DNA from: Rhyacophila brunnea | Taxonomy: Eukaryota > Arthropoda > Insecta > Trichoptera > Rhyacophilidae | Direction of reading: 5' to 3' | Length of the DNA: 64,000 nt | NCBI GenBank assembly: GCA_022495005.1 | Contig: JAGYXB010001569.1 | Span: 1,860,001 to 1,924,000, forward strand | In this document: positions 45,260-56,531 of the stretch, one piece after another | Layout: each line of letters opens with the position of its first letter | How positions within the stretch are numbered: position 1 is the first letter of the stretch | Notes under the pieces: model-generated | What the model was told of the DNA's origin: nothing | Database searches by the model: none | What the model saw: the letters and a program-made list of their open reading frames with translations, nothing else | Position numbers and translations under genes: made by a program

Positions 45260-46930
45260 TAGACACGGAACTTCTGTCACAACGGCTTCAGGTATAAGAG
45301 AACGCTATCGATGAACGAAGAGTTGTGATGATGAGATGTCGTCACTTGCCACCCAACTAAGGTATCAGGTAATGACACTCGGATCCACCCTTTCGCCGGA
45401 CTAACGTAAATGATTGCTTAGTTAAATAATTATTCTACTTGAATATTTTAAACTGTACGCTTGAGGAAAACGCGTTTTCTGATGGTGGTGAAAACATCGC
45501 ACAGCCTCTGAGGTAATAACAGGTTTTATTTTGCAACTCCTACGCGGAAAAGAGACAACGTTATTCAAACAAATGAACAGGAGAGTGGGATGTCTGAAGT
45601 TCACCTCACCTTTTAAGAACATAATGATAGTCATGTTTTTTTTTCATCGAGCACTGCAACGTGAACAATTTATTTAGTTACTCACCTGTTAGAATCAATA
45701 TTTAATTATCTAATTAAAATCAAATTCACTTGTTATGGAGCAACAATCATAGCTTCCACCTAATTCAAACAGTGAAAATAGAATACGTGGGTTATTTAAT
45801 ATGGAAAGGAGAAGACAGTAATCGCATAGAAAAATAGATCGATATTATATTAAGTGTCTAGCTTCAAAAATTGGAACTTGCATAAAAATAATGTCTTCTT
45901 CTTATTATGCCATCCCCCAACGGAGGTTTACCACCATTAAGACGATCCTCGCTCAGTCATCTTATACACGGGACAGTTTGGTGGAAATGAATACGAACAT
46001 TGATCTTTCTTTGGATGACAAGTTGGGGGATTCTGTCCTCTCATAATGTGGCCGAGGTACTATAGTTTTAAAGTTTTGATAATACGCAGAACTTTTAGGA
46101 CCTTTTTCACTTGTTTGAAGACGTCGCCCGGCCAGTCCAAGGAATTTTGTAGATGCGTATATACAGCCACGTTTCAAAAGTCTTCCATCAAATCATAGAA
46201 AAGGATTGAGATTATTAAAATGTCACTACAACATAATCTAATCATCGTGAAAAATCATTTTTACGTAGAGAACTTTTATTGATAAGACTTACTACAAAAA
46301 ATATTTGGTGGCGCAGTTGGTAAAGAACTCGTAACTGATACTGTGAGTTGGGGTTTGATCTAATAAAAATCGCGTATTTTTTGAACGTATAGCTACATCT
46401 TTTTGTTTGCTAAGGTAGATCGCCAACCACTCAGTAATGATGTCCAAAGGAGAGTTACTTTAGAACGTTTTATAATAGCATTTTAGAAAAAAACAAACCG
46501 AAAAAAATTACCACATGGTAGACAAGGTCCCTCGCGGTAAATAAATATAAAATATAAGCTCTGCGTAATGACTGTGGAAAAAACTTCAAAATAACTGCGT
46601 TCCGGCGGCCATTCGCCTAGATTCTAGAACTTTCTTTGCTGACAAACGTAGTCGTGCAAGAGCAAGGGGGCGATTATTTTCTTTCGGCATCCGATTAAAA
46701 GCGAAATTGAAAAAAAAACAGTATATCGATATGCACGAGCATAGAAACGTCGTTATTTTTTTCTTCGCCCTACCATATCATCTTCAGAAAGTGCATATGA
46801 AATCCACAATGAGGTGACCTTCTAAAAGAATCCTTTAAATATGATTGAATGTTTATTTAGAGTTTAGGTAAACCACGCATTTTATTTTTTTCTGTCAACA
46901 AAATTTTCAATCGAAAGTAAAATTGACTAT
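45260..46930. other. Gene-less stretch
   Basis: No exon could be supported. A tRNA-like piece at about 46309-46370 (GGTGGCGCAGTTGGTAAAG and GGGGTTTGATCTAA) may be a decayed SINE head. A minus-strand open segment near 45470-45540 (AVRCFHHHQKTRF) faintly recalls receptor loop sequences but is not enough to call. Confidence 0.35.
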
Positions 46931-46939
46931 ACCCGTCGC

Positions 46940-47090
46940 AGCATCCGATAAAACCGAGAATAAGGCGGCCATCTTGTCCAGCAGCCAGCTGGTAAAAAAT
47001 CGCGCCCGCGTCAGTCGAGTTCGAAATTCAAACGATCGAGTCGCGTGAGTGACGTCATTGTTCGCGCGGCCGGAACAAGTAACTACCCTC
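46940..47090 (+). promoter_or_regulatory. Promoter-like GC-rich block with possible first exon
   Basis: This block is markedly richer in G, C and CpG than the AT-rich surroundings. It contains GGCGGCCATCTTG (YY1-like), a full CRE-type palindrome TGACGTCA near 47050, and TCAGTCGAG near 47011, which fits the insect initiator TCAGT. About 35 bases after that comes CGC|GTGAGT, a strong splice donor. A short non-coding first exon of about 35 bp starting there is inferred. No ATG is present in it. Confidence 0.35.
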
Positions 47091-48064
47091 TACTTTTGCA
47101 TTCCATTTTCGAATCAGATTCAAGTATACACACATAAATTTATTAATTATCTATGTACTACCTATCTAAACATCGTTCTTTATTCAAATTTTATCATCCA
47201 TAGAAAAGTGTTTTCTTTCGTTTTTTAAATAAATATCTTAAGGCTGTTGTGTGAAGGTTATTTATAATAAGCAGTCGACTGTCGTTAGTGTATTTTGGGT
47301 GCATAATTTAAAAAAAGTTAATATTTGTCAATACAATATAATATTATTATATAAAATGATTTAATATTTTATTTTAAGCTTTAAGATTACTTAAGTTAAA
47401 TTAGCTAACGCGTTAACTCTTAATTTATTGTATAATAATCTTGACGCAAAGCCTGTTAATTTTATTATGGTGAACGGTCTGTGGTGAGGTTAGGTAGGTG
47501 TAACTACCTACCTAATGCGGTGGTTTTTTTTTTCAATTTTGTTTTCCAGTGTACTCAAGTAAGTGGGTGTATGTATGAATAGGTGTGCAACTAATGACTA
47601 ACGCCTGTCGTCATGGTTATATTTATTATCTTTATTATAAATATGATTATAAAACATTTACATATCATTGTGAGCCAATCAATGAAAAGAAAACAGTGTG
47701 CACCGGCTGCAAAATTGCCTGCAGGATGTCAAATCCAATAATAATTAATATTAAAAGGGTGGAGAACGGTTTAGGTATATTTTACAGAGTACAGGTTACA
47801 ATATTTTGTCTATAAATTATCTAGTGAGGGTGGGCAGGTAACATCCTAGGGCGTCAATACGATCATCACAGCGGCGGTTTTCCATAAAACGGACGATGCA
47901 GTCGCTTCGTTAGAAAGTACAAACATCTCAGTTTTTTTAATGACAAGGGGGCCTCCAAACTTGTCAGCACCTTAGACCTTAACGTATCTAAAACCACCGC
48001 CATGTGAGAGTAGATTTCACGACAATGCTGTAATCCTCAGTAGACGATGTGCATGTATTTATTT

Positions 48065-48297
48065 CAGCACTCGAAAGATTTCCGCAGTTTCCGAACCGGA
48101 GCGCTCGGCAATTTTCTGAAGACATTTACATAGTTGTCAAATTGTACGTGTATTTTTTTTTTAAATAAGTGTTTAAGTAGATTTTCAATTATATGGCATA
48201 TCTATCTCAGACGTCAAAATATTTTTTTCACGAGACAGAGCGATATTGTTACAAATTTCACGAACCGGAACGGCGCTCCGGTCCATTTCGACCCCTG
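48065..48297. mobile_element. hAT MITE, CAGCGCTCGAAATGG family
   Basis: 233 bp from CAGCACTCGAAAGATTTCC to CCATTTCGACCCCTG, with exact ATTTATTT duplications at 48057-48064 and 48298-48305. The body matches 18420-18645 ('accggagcgctc', 'atttacatagtt', 'gcatatctatctcagacg'). Confidence 0.88.
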
Positions 48298-48420
48298 ATT
48301 TATTTAAAAGATTTTAGCTTAGTACATTTGTCTGATTGAGATAATAAAATATGCAGGTAGCGTGCGAAGGTATTCATTTCGTGTAATAAATTATGATAAC
48401 CTGGAAATGTGGAATGTAGG

Positions 48421-48797
48421 CAGTGACGTCCCGTGGGGGTGTGCAGATTGAGCATCGCTTGGGAGCGGCAGTTTCTCGAGGGGCGGCAAATCGAGGAGAT
48501 TTTTTTGATATAGCTACCTAAACTTAATATTAACGGAATTATCTTTCCATTAAAAAATCAGCTCACTGGTTTTGTCGGGTTTGCGATGTCTAGTGTACTT
48601 CCGTTGCCCTTCGATGTCCTTGGTGACCAGAAATGACACGTGCAGATTGGTGAATAATTACAGTCTGATATAATATATATATACAACACATTTCTTAGAT
48701 ATTGGACTCATGAAAGGATGATAAAAATACTGTATAAAAACATGGGGCGGCATTTTGGCGCTGCCTAGGGGCGGCATTTTATCTAGGGACGTCACTG
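48421..48797. mobile_element. hAT MITE, CAGTGACGTC family, inverted
   Basis: 377 bp from CAGTGACGTCCCGTGGGG to CTAGGGACGTCACTG, with exact AATGTAGG duplications at 48413-48420 and 48798-48805. It is the opposite orientation to the other three copies. Confidence 0.92.
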
Positions 48798-49365
48798 AAT
48801 GTAGGTATATTTTCAGCAAAGTAAAAATGGTACGCAAGATACTACAATATAGTTATAATTAATTAATTAACAAATTACCACACGCTGGGCATTGTTCCGT
48901 AAATATCCGAGCGATTAAGTAAATCACTTCCATAGAGAGATAATAATGAATTTCTTCTCACGATAGGTACGTGAAGAAAAAAATCTCCAGCAGCACATAG
49001 TAATTCCATTGCACATATTAGTATATTATGACAATATAGTATATTAATTATATGTACAGGTAATTATTTACATAAAACTGATAGTATTTATCACCTACCT
49101 ACAATTTTAATGGCTTATATTCGTCTGATTTTCTTGAAATATTCCAATTAGTATCCAATTTGCAAGAGATACTCGTTGTCGATAATTGGAGGTTCCAATA
49201 TATCTTAATTTTTCATCGAAATGTTATTATCCTTTCGCCCAATCCGTGCTTTTTGGATCCTGGGTTTAATCAAAACGCGGGATTTGTACCAACGCATTCA
49301 ACAGATTCGGAGAGTCTAACCTTGTCTAAATCTCAAGACAATTAATTTATCCTCTTTCTGATACA

Positions 49366-49865
49366 AAAGTTTTTTCTATTGGTTGTGATATACTCTCTCA
49401 GTTAGTGTTTTTCTAAAATTATATAATGTTCAATAATCAGAATGATATATTCTTAAATCTTGTGAATTATTCGTTTGAATAAAAGAAATAGTTAATTGAA
49501 AATTATTAGCAAGTACAAGAAGTTGCTTAAAAATATTGGAGAAATTCCTAGACGTCGGTTAGTAATCATTTGTAATAGTAAAATAGCTACCTACTTTGAT
49601 TTAATAAACCAAAATCGATTGCCGAAGTAACATGATTTCGAAGAGCGCTGAGTGGTAGGTATTTAATAGCCAATAGCTTAAATATTGTCGTCATTAGTAT
49701 GTCTTCCGTAGCATAATGGTTGAATGCGACGAGTTTGGGGCGTTTACCCGTTGGAGATGCCGGTTCGATTCCCGACCGGTTGGCTTACTTTTTTCAAAAA
49801 AGTTTTTTCTATTGGTTGTGAGATACTCTCTCAGTTAGTGTTTTTCTAAAATTATATAATGTTAG
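49366..49865 (+). mobile_element. tRNA-derived SINE, family 2 (tail fragment plus full copy)
   Basis: A tail-only piece at 49366-49429 (TTTTTTCTATTGGTTGTGAT, 'ctctctcagttagtg') precedes a full copy at 49704-49865. The full copy has an A-box TAGCATAATGG, a B-box GGTTCGATTCC and the same tail. The tRNA-like head is about 85 bp, longer than a normal tRNA, and is followed directly by the SINE body. Related minus-strand copies lie at 51230-51425 and 61320-61480, and a plus-strand one at 61505-61625. Confidence 0.75.
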
Positions 49866-51225
49866 ATATCCTCAAATTTAACCGCGAGAAGAATACTAAT
49901 ACATAATTTGCAATTTCTTTATTATTTTTATTTTTCTAATAGTAGAATCCACTGTGGATAGTAACCTCATCTAGAATCCGTTGCCTAGAGTCCTTATAAT
50001 GAGCAGCTTCTAATTAATTTTCCATCTTTGTGTAATCTGCCAATACTTATTCTATTGCTATTGTTTGTTTTGATAATATATAAATATATTCATATCTACT
50101 CAGTTCGAATAACTCAGTTGGCAATTTCGGCATTACGTGCAACTTTATTTATGAGAAAATTTAAAAAAAATAATACAATATTTAAAAAAAATCATTCCAG
50201 CAAGAAGTACGACTAGATAAATAAATAAAATAATTAAAGTTACTGCTGCAGCAGAAGTCTTCTTTTAATAATAAAACAATTTTTAGTGGTTAAATTTGTT
50301 TCTTTGACCTATCTCCCATTCGTGTCCCGGTTTAGAGTTTCATAATTTATTATGGTAAGCCTAATAATAATGGCAACAAAAATCTAATAATATCTGTCTG
50401 ATTTATATTGTAATTGATCACAAGTAAGAATGCACCGAAAAATATTGAAAACTGTGAAAAAGGAATTAGGAACTTACCCCCATAATATTGAAAAAGTTTG
50501 CATAATATTGCCTTATTTAAATAATGTCCAAAAGCAAAACAATGAAAAAAATATTTTAACATAACTGGGTATGGATGGGTAGGTAGGTAAAATTATATTA
50601 TTATATAAACATGTAAATTTAATGCTGTGTCAAAAAAAATCTAGTTTCCAAAAGAAATCTTCCTAATAGGTATATCACAGAAGATTTCGGGTGATCGTTT
50701 GGCCATTTCCACATTATAGACGATGAGAGATTGTTGTTTTTATAAATCTTTGAGCAGACACCATTATTATTGCTAAAGAGGAGAATCTGACATTTTAATC
50801 GATGACGTCAGGCGGCATTATGATGGCATTGAAACCGGTTTTCGGCATCGCCATCACACGGCATCTTCTCGTTTCTTATTCGTAGACAGCCTCCATTTTC
50901 GTTGTGTTATCCGCCTGCAGTGGAATATCAAATCTTCATGTCGGATATGACGCCATTTTGCATGAAAAAAAAACTCAAATAGTGGGTAGCTCATTATTAA
51001 AACATCCATTATATTATTTTAATGAGCATAATTTATTACATTAGATAACTAAAATGCTAATCTGTTTAATAGCTGAAGCGAGAAAGTATTTATTTTTATT
51101 AAAAATTAAACTATTTTTTATTCAAATCAATAAGATACAATCTTAAAAATGCAGCATTCTTATGTACTTACCACAGAACAGAATATTAATAAATACAATT
51201 CCTAATAATTAACTATTCTTTTTAT
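49866..51225. other. Gene-less stretch
   Basis: AT-rich DNA. A minus-strand open segment ending at a strong donor near 50477 (TATGGGG|GTAAGT) has no clear family. The 50750-50960 block is slightly GC-richer ('gaaaccggttttcggcatcg'). Nothing else could be supported. Confidence 0.35.
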
Positions 51226-51229
51226 TCAA

Positions 51230-51425
51230 CGAATAATAATTCACAAGATTTAAGAATGTAATATTCAAAGTATTGAACATACATAATTTTGAAAACACTT
51301 CTGAGAACATATATTATAACCAATAGAAACAATCTTTCTGAAAAAAGTAAGACACCACGCAGGAATCGAACCTGCATCTCTCAGGTACCGCGCCCACGCA
51401 CATAGACCACTATGCTAAAGGAGTC
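51230..51425 (-). mobile_element. tRNA-derived SINE, family 2
   Basis: The reverse complement has A-box-like TAGCATAGTGGTC, B-box GGTTCGATTCCTGCGTGGTG and the family tail ('tctattggttataatatatg', 'cagaagtgttttcaaaatta'). Confidence 0.75.
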
Positions 51426-51805
51426 ATACTTAATTGCGACCTTAGTGTTTATTCTCAAATCAATTGAACCAGAAAATAATCAATATATGTGCAAAAAGTC
51501 GTGGTAACATAACCATATCTGTAGCACTTGCAAGGAAGCCTCCAAACCTGTCAATGTCTAGGATCCAACACGTAGGTAGCTAAAACCATCATTTAATAGC
51601 ATCGGTACTTACACTTTTCTAAGCACAATCAAAGAAAAATCTTTTTTTTTTTGAATATTTACAATTCTTTGACAAAAAAACTAGAAAAATATTTTTCTTC
51701 TAACACTAATTCACTTCATTTAGGTTGTAATTTTCTTTAGGTAGGTATTGTATTTCTACAGATGTTTTTAAATGTGTCTTCAGAGAGTAAGGGCCTTATA
51801 GGTTT

Positions 51806-51965
51806 TTTAACACTACAACAGCCCATGAACCCCAATATTAGTAGTGTAGTGAAACAGTCATTTAATATTAGTGAAACAATCAGAATTGAGGAAATCACAT
51901 AAATAATATTATTGTGACCTCACCTAGAATCGAACGCGGATGAAAGGCATTTGACTAAGAGAGCA
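51806..51965 (-). mobile_element. tRNA-derived SINE, family 3, diverged
   Basis: 'actacaacagccca', 'tagtgtagtgaaacagt', 'agtgaaacaatc' and 'attgtgacctcacctagaat' match the order of the copy at 29630-29820. The tRNA head is worn. Confidence 0.55.
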
Positions 51966-52065
51966 GAAAGTGGCTAACATCCATTTCTCGTAAAAACATC
52001 ATCTGTTAATAAAAACGTCCACTCTGTGGAGGCCCGTGATATTCTTAGGATCTAACACAGTGATG
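51959..52065 (+). mobile_element. SINE family 1 fragment
   Basis: 'agagcagaaagtggctaaca', 'ccatttctcgtaaaaacatc' and 'tccactctgtggaggccc' match the body and tail of family 1, with no tRNA head. Confidence 0.6.
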
Positions 52066-52191
52066 TAAATTTAAAAATTGTTTTAGATTATTTCTTTGTT
52101 TGAACATTATAACATATCTACTAACTTTCTAACAATCGTCCGTAGACAAAAATAGAATTTATATAACGGCAGAGATTCACAATGTAAGTTA

Positions 52192-52764
52192 CAGTGGCGA
52201 AGGGTGGAGGTAGGCTGTTAAGATCTGACATAAATAGTGGACATTAAACTTTGTTAGTCATACGTATTTGTTTTCCCTTAACCAAGACTGGTGGTTAGTT
52301 TTTAAAAATCAATTAAACCCTGCCTAACCAAACCATAATAGTTTTGGTATACTTTAGGCGATCAGACAAGATTGTACACACCTTTTCATACATACTTATT
52401 TGTTTTACATAGTTGAGTTAGGAATACATATTACCTACACACGTTTTGTTTGAATTGCGCCTGAAACCCCTGCCTAAACCAAAAAATAATATATAAAAAA
52501 TATTATTCTATCTATAAAATATTCAAAATTATATATGATTTAATGGCATAATTTTAGTTATTTTATAGATACTTAGATGAGTATTTTTCACTATTATCTA
52601 TTATGGCTTGGTTTTCGCAGGGTTTAATTGAAATTTGAAAACTAACCAACACCATATGTAAATTGCAGTATTATTTCAATGAAAACAAATACGTATGACT
52701 GACAAAGTTTAGTGTGCACTATTTATGGCGGATCTTAACAGCCTACCTCCACCATTCGCCATTG
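52192..52764. mobile_element. hAT MITE, CAGTGGCGAAGG family, most intact
   Basis: 573 bp from CAGTGGCGAAGGGTGGAGG to CCACCATTCGCCATTG, with flanks GTAAGTTA and ATAAGTTA (7 of 8). The inverted arms pair for about 100 bp (GTAGGCTGTTAAGATC, TAAACTTTGTTAGTCATACG). No coding. Confidence 0.88.
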
Positions 52765-52847
52765 ATAAGTTACGTAATGATTATTGAAATATTACCAACA
52801 TATTGTATTATTAAATGATCAATTGAAATCATGAATCCAATCGGCCT

Positions 52848-53276
52848 TTGAACGTGATTTATTGGCCTTTATCGGAAAACAAATGCAAGGCAATATTAAA
52901 CTTCGAAGGCTTTTTTACCGAACTATGTCTCTATCTAATTTGCATAACTTTAAGTGAAATCTCTTCAATAGGCCATGGACTCATCTTGACTATAATAGCA
53001 ATTGAGGCGCTGAGGATTGAAAGAATACAAGTGACCATGTTGAGGAAATTAACTCAAATGCTAATATTATGCGAGAGTAACTTCTACATAACTATTTTCA
53101 ACTCTTTATCAATAATTAAGTCTCATTTAAAAATGATCCTGTATTACTATTCTATAAAAATATCAATAATATTTTTTTTCACTGTCCAAATATTTGTGGT
53201 TCCATATAATAACTTCAAAAAGTTCAGTTATCATTTTATTATTAATTATTCCATAATTATTTCAATACACCCGTAA
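52848..53276 (+). other. Unrecognised 142-codon open frame
   Basis: This is one of the longest frames in the window that no known family explains. It is hydrophobic, with segments such as FTELCLYLICITLSEISSIG, LILTIIAIEALRI and ISIIFFFTVQIFVV that could span membranes, and a basic patch at RIERIQVTMLRK. No splice partner was found and AT-rich DNA readily yields Ile/Leu/Phe-rich chance frames. It could be chance, a decayed membrane protein, or an exon. Confidence 0.2.
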
Positions 53277-53339
53277 TGAATCACCAGGAAATACAAAAAT
53301 AAGAGAAGTGGTTTGCATTCCGGATGTGACTCTAAGAAG

Positions 53340-53570
53340 GCATAGTTCTCGAGTGTGGGCAAATATGGAATAAACTTAAACATTGTCTTATCGAATTATA
53401 TGATATTATCTTCAATAATATGCATTTAAGTAAACGAATCGCAAATTCAAGATTGGTAATATTTGAAGACACACGGCGGGCTTTGTATTTATTGTGTCAT
53501 TAAATCGTAAACAAAAACTCGTTCAAAGCCTTGGTTTATGGCAACTGGCTTTCGTATTTATAGTTTATTA
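53340..53570 (+). repeat. Dispersed 250-bp repeat
   Basis: 'gcaaatatggaataaactta', 'gtaaacgaatcgcaaatt', 'aagattggtaatatttgaag' and 'ggtttatggcaactggcttt' match the family at 16771 and 23307. Confidence 0.5.
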
Positions 53571-53624
53571 ATCTGGTCTCTGCTAGTTACATTCTAACGG
53601 ATATGTAAAATTGATCATGTATTG

Positions 53625-53735
53625 TATGATATGTATTATGTATTATGGCGCATTGGCCAAAAGCTGTAATGCCGTAATACTCTTTTTTATAAATAAATAA
53701 ATAAATAAATAAATAAAATAAATAAATAAATAAAT
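53625..53735 (+). mobile_element. LINE 3' end with (AAAT)n tail
   Basis: 'tattatggcgcattggcc', 'gctgtaatgccgtaatactc' and an (AAAT)n run at 53690-53735. The same 3' sequence with a shorter tail occurs at 57190-57257. Short conserved 3' ends with such microsatellite tails are typical of CR1/Jockey-like LINEs. Confidence 0.55.
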
Positions 53736-53759
53736 CATAATTGTATATTATTACTATCA

Positions 53760-54200
53760 GCCGGGTTGCATCCACTGCTGGATGTTGCTCCCTCCACTGA
53801 ATTTCATGAGTTCGTCTATCTAGAGGGTTTTAGGGTAGCTCTGTGTGTACGTCCTGAGTGGCAGCGTTTTGCGCAACTCAAACGTATAACCGTGTGTGAA
53901 AATGTTCGTAGACAATGCTTTTTTTGGTTATGCATTTATACGGTTATACGTTTGAGTTGCGCAAAACGCTCAACGTTGCGCCGAACGCTGGCACTGAGGC
54001 CTCACACTATGACGGCATTTGTCCAGCGTTTGTCCACTCGTCGAGCAACATGGCCAAGCCATTGCCATTTCACCTGCTTAGATAGATCACATCGCATACT
54101 CTTGTCTGCTTCATTTTCCATTGACTTTTTTGGTAGTCTTTCCGCATTATGGTCAACATACACCAGCCTTATTCGGTTGTTTCGTGCTTTATTACCGATA
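53760..54200 (-). mobile_element. RTE-like LINE fragment, interrupted by a hairpin
   Basis: 'catccactgctggatg', 'ctccctccactgaatttcat', 'tggccaagccattgccattt' and 'cgcatactcttgtctgcttc' follow the order of the RTE-like copy at 60008-60595 read from the plus strand. A perfect inverted repeat (53864-53969) interrupts it. The long plus-strand frame here (53766-54263) is a by-product. Confidence 0.55.
53864..53969. repeat. Perfect 30-bp inverted repeat, 46-bp loop
   Basis: The arm 53864-53893 (GCGTTTTGCGCAACTCAAAC and ten more bases) is exactly mirrored at 53940-53969. The arms show no mismatch although the surrounding LINE fragment is diverged, so it is probably a young insertion of a hairpin-type MITE. 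Confidence 0.8.
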
Positions 54201-54264
54201 TTTCCAAATTGTCATATTTTCTTTGGTGTAGTAAATATAATGGTTTTCATTCATATTTATTAAT

Positions 54265-55450
54265 TTTTAGTGTTTGAAATAGAACAAATTAAAAAGGTAT
54301 ATACGGTCGCTATGAAAATAATAACAATGCCTACACAATTTGTATGGGATATGATATAATATTCCAAAATAAAATGCTTACCTATCTCTTCATACCAAGC
54401 AGATATATTATATTATATTGTTTGCATCTTCTTTCACGTATAAATGAGTAGGTACCAATGTGGTAACGTGAAAACTGCTTCTAGCTCAGTTTTTAATTAT
54501 AATATGTCACTTGTACTTGTTTAATCGTCAAGATATTAGTATTGCAATGATGTAAACGATATAATATAAGAAATATATATCTGGCATCTTTGGCAGAGTG
54601 AAGAATGTTAATTATTTATTTAGGTCTGCCTAAACGTTTTTGGTTTCAAAAAAAACTACTAAAACAAAGCGGTCAGAACAGCGCGACAAAGGCCACCATT
54701 AATTATTATTGTACATTGAGAAATATACAATGTTGTATTTGTATTTAAATAAACCATTAACGACATAGATACATACTAATAATTGTATTTTACAAAATAC
54801 CAAAAGACCAATATAAAAAAAGACTTTTAGATGGAGGTAAATGATTGCAATAAGCTAAAAAAATAACAAAACACACGAACAAGTTTACGTTGATCAATAT
54901 GATATTACATAAGTACCTGTAGTGTAGTGCATTATAATATAATATAATATAATATAATAACGTTGGAAAATTAATTGCCCAATAAGTACCTAATATTAAG
55001 CTAACTCAAGGCCGATTATTATAGTCAGGCCCAGGGAACTCAGAAATAATGGGAAAACGGGTAAGGAGAAACAGACAACGGACCTCGAGTAAGGAAGAAT
55101 ACGGGATAAATTTAAACACGTGTCGAGAATACGTCATATGTCGAATACTGACAACTGCTCTCGGTTTATGCATTGACACTCATTTAATATTGGTGTATTA
55201 CACACACTATTACACGTCTTTAATGCGTGGTTCATTTTCGTAGGACACTTACACATTCAAAACCCTGCGTTAAAATTTACTGTATTGGTATAAATATAGC
55301 CTACCGGAATTCTATTTATTATCTGTTCTGTGACTAATATACTTTTAATAGACTGGAACAAGTCTTCTACCTGTCGGCTGTCATAATTTAACTATTTACT
55401 ATTCAATATTATTGTATTTTTCTCTTTCTGCGCATCTATTATATACACCA
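54265..55450. other. Gene-less stretch with one repeat copy
   Basis: No gene. A (TAATA)n-like run lies at about 54930-54960, and a copy of the 250-bp repeat at about 55077-55200 ('agaatacgggataaatttaa'). Otherwise nothing recognised. Confidence 0.4.
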
Positions 55451-55454
55451 GACT

Positions 55455-55995
55455 GCTTTCGGCCGCTACGGCAGCTACATAGGGTAGGTTTGTATTGAAT
55501 TATTAGCACTTATTGTAGCAATTACAATAAGTTAGTTGTACAAACCTACCCTATTTAACTGCCATAGTGGCCGAAAGCAGTCTTGTCCATGGCCCCCACA
55601 TCCTGAAGCGGGCTCCTTATCTATCGCTAAGGATAAAGGCTGTGTGACGCTAGCGTAGCGTTTTCCAAAAATGGTTTACGCGGTAAAGTTAATGTGTATC
55701 TATATTAAGTGTTTTTTTTGTATATTTTAATACATCCATTTGAATTATGGAGTTATCGAGTATTGATACACAATAAAAAATTGTATCGTACAACCACACA
55801 ATTTAAAATAATAACATTATCGAAAGAAAATAGCGCCTTTTTTTACTAGTGAAGCAAATTTGTGATGTGTGTTTATTTACTTACCTGGTCGACTCGCCTC
55901 GCCGGGCCCCTGCTGAGCCCGGGCCCCTAGGCTAAGGCCCTGTCAGCACCCCCCTTGTGGGGGCCATGGTCTTGCGTATAGAATAGATGCGCTGT
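55455..55995. mobile_element. Fold-back element with a nested hAT MITE
   Basis: An outer palindrome (AGACTGCTTTCGGCCGCTAC ... TAGTGGCCGAAAGCAGTCTT) encloses GGGTAGGTTTGTA and its mirror, as in the 30218 element. At its right border a CATGGCCCCC-family MITE (55588-55968, ends CATGGCCCCCAC and GTGGGGGCCATG) is inserted, with flanks GTCTTGTC and GTCTTGCG (6 of 8). The outer element's 'tatagaatag' end appears after the insert. Confidence 0.65.
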
Positions 55996-56212
55996 ATGGT
56001 TTATTTACTAATCTTTTTTTCATTTCAGAATATATATTATATAATAATAAACTAAACAAAGTATTATTTCCGAATTAACTAATGCGTCTTTTTGGTTGAT
56101 TTAAAATTCAAAATTGATTCAAAAAAGTCGGAATGCGAAAGACACAACAGAAATTTCGAGAACTCTCTTACGTAAATTTATTATTTATTTTAATTAACTG
56201 CTGCCGTTGCAG

Positions 56213-56414
56213 AATGTGCCTCTCATAACGGAGTGACAGTGAATATAGTATCGGAGAAGTGTGTTGTTTTTTCTACTGTGCCAAGTATTCATTAGTTAAC
56301 CACTGAATGATCGGAGGATTGCAAGAATCTGATTGACAAACGTTTGCCACATTTGGAAGTGTAACCGTCGGCTGGTGGAGCAGGTGCTGTTGGTGTGACC
56401 AAACGAAGACACAG
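56213..56414 (+). other. Possible non-coding exon
   Basis: A 202-bp segment of balanced composition lies between a good acceptor (CTGCCGTTGCAG) and a good donor (ACACAG|GTAAAC). All three frames contain stops, so it would be untranslated. It has the same orientation as the promoter-like block at 47 kb, which raises the idea of one transcription unit with its coding exons beyond the window. Splice-like pairs also occur by chance. Confidence 0.25.
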
Positions 56415-56531
56415 GTAAACCTTCTTTGATTACGTAATTACTGCCAGCTTGAATAACTCCGGCTATATGAAAAGTACATACCTAGATATCTTACCTTCTC
56501 CTGATAATTGCATTAGTTGTTTAGTTACAAT

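Noticed and set aside
48880..50562. Short minus-strand segments ending at good donors near 48877 and 50477 as receptor TM6 exons
   Set aside because: They are short, their frames are ambiguous, and they lack the conserved receptor motifs, so the likeness is too weak to call.
53766..54263. 165-codon plus-strand open frame
   Set aside because: It runs through an RTE-like LINE fragment that codes on the other strand and through a palindrome, so it is a by-product.
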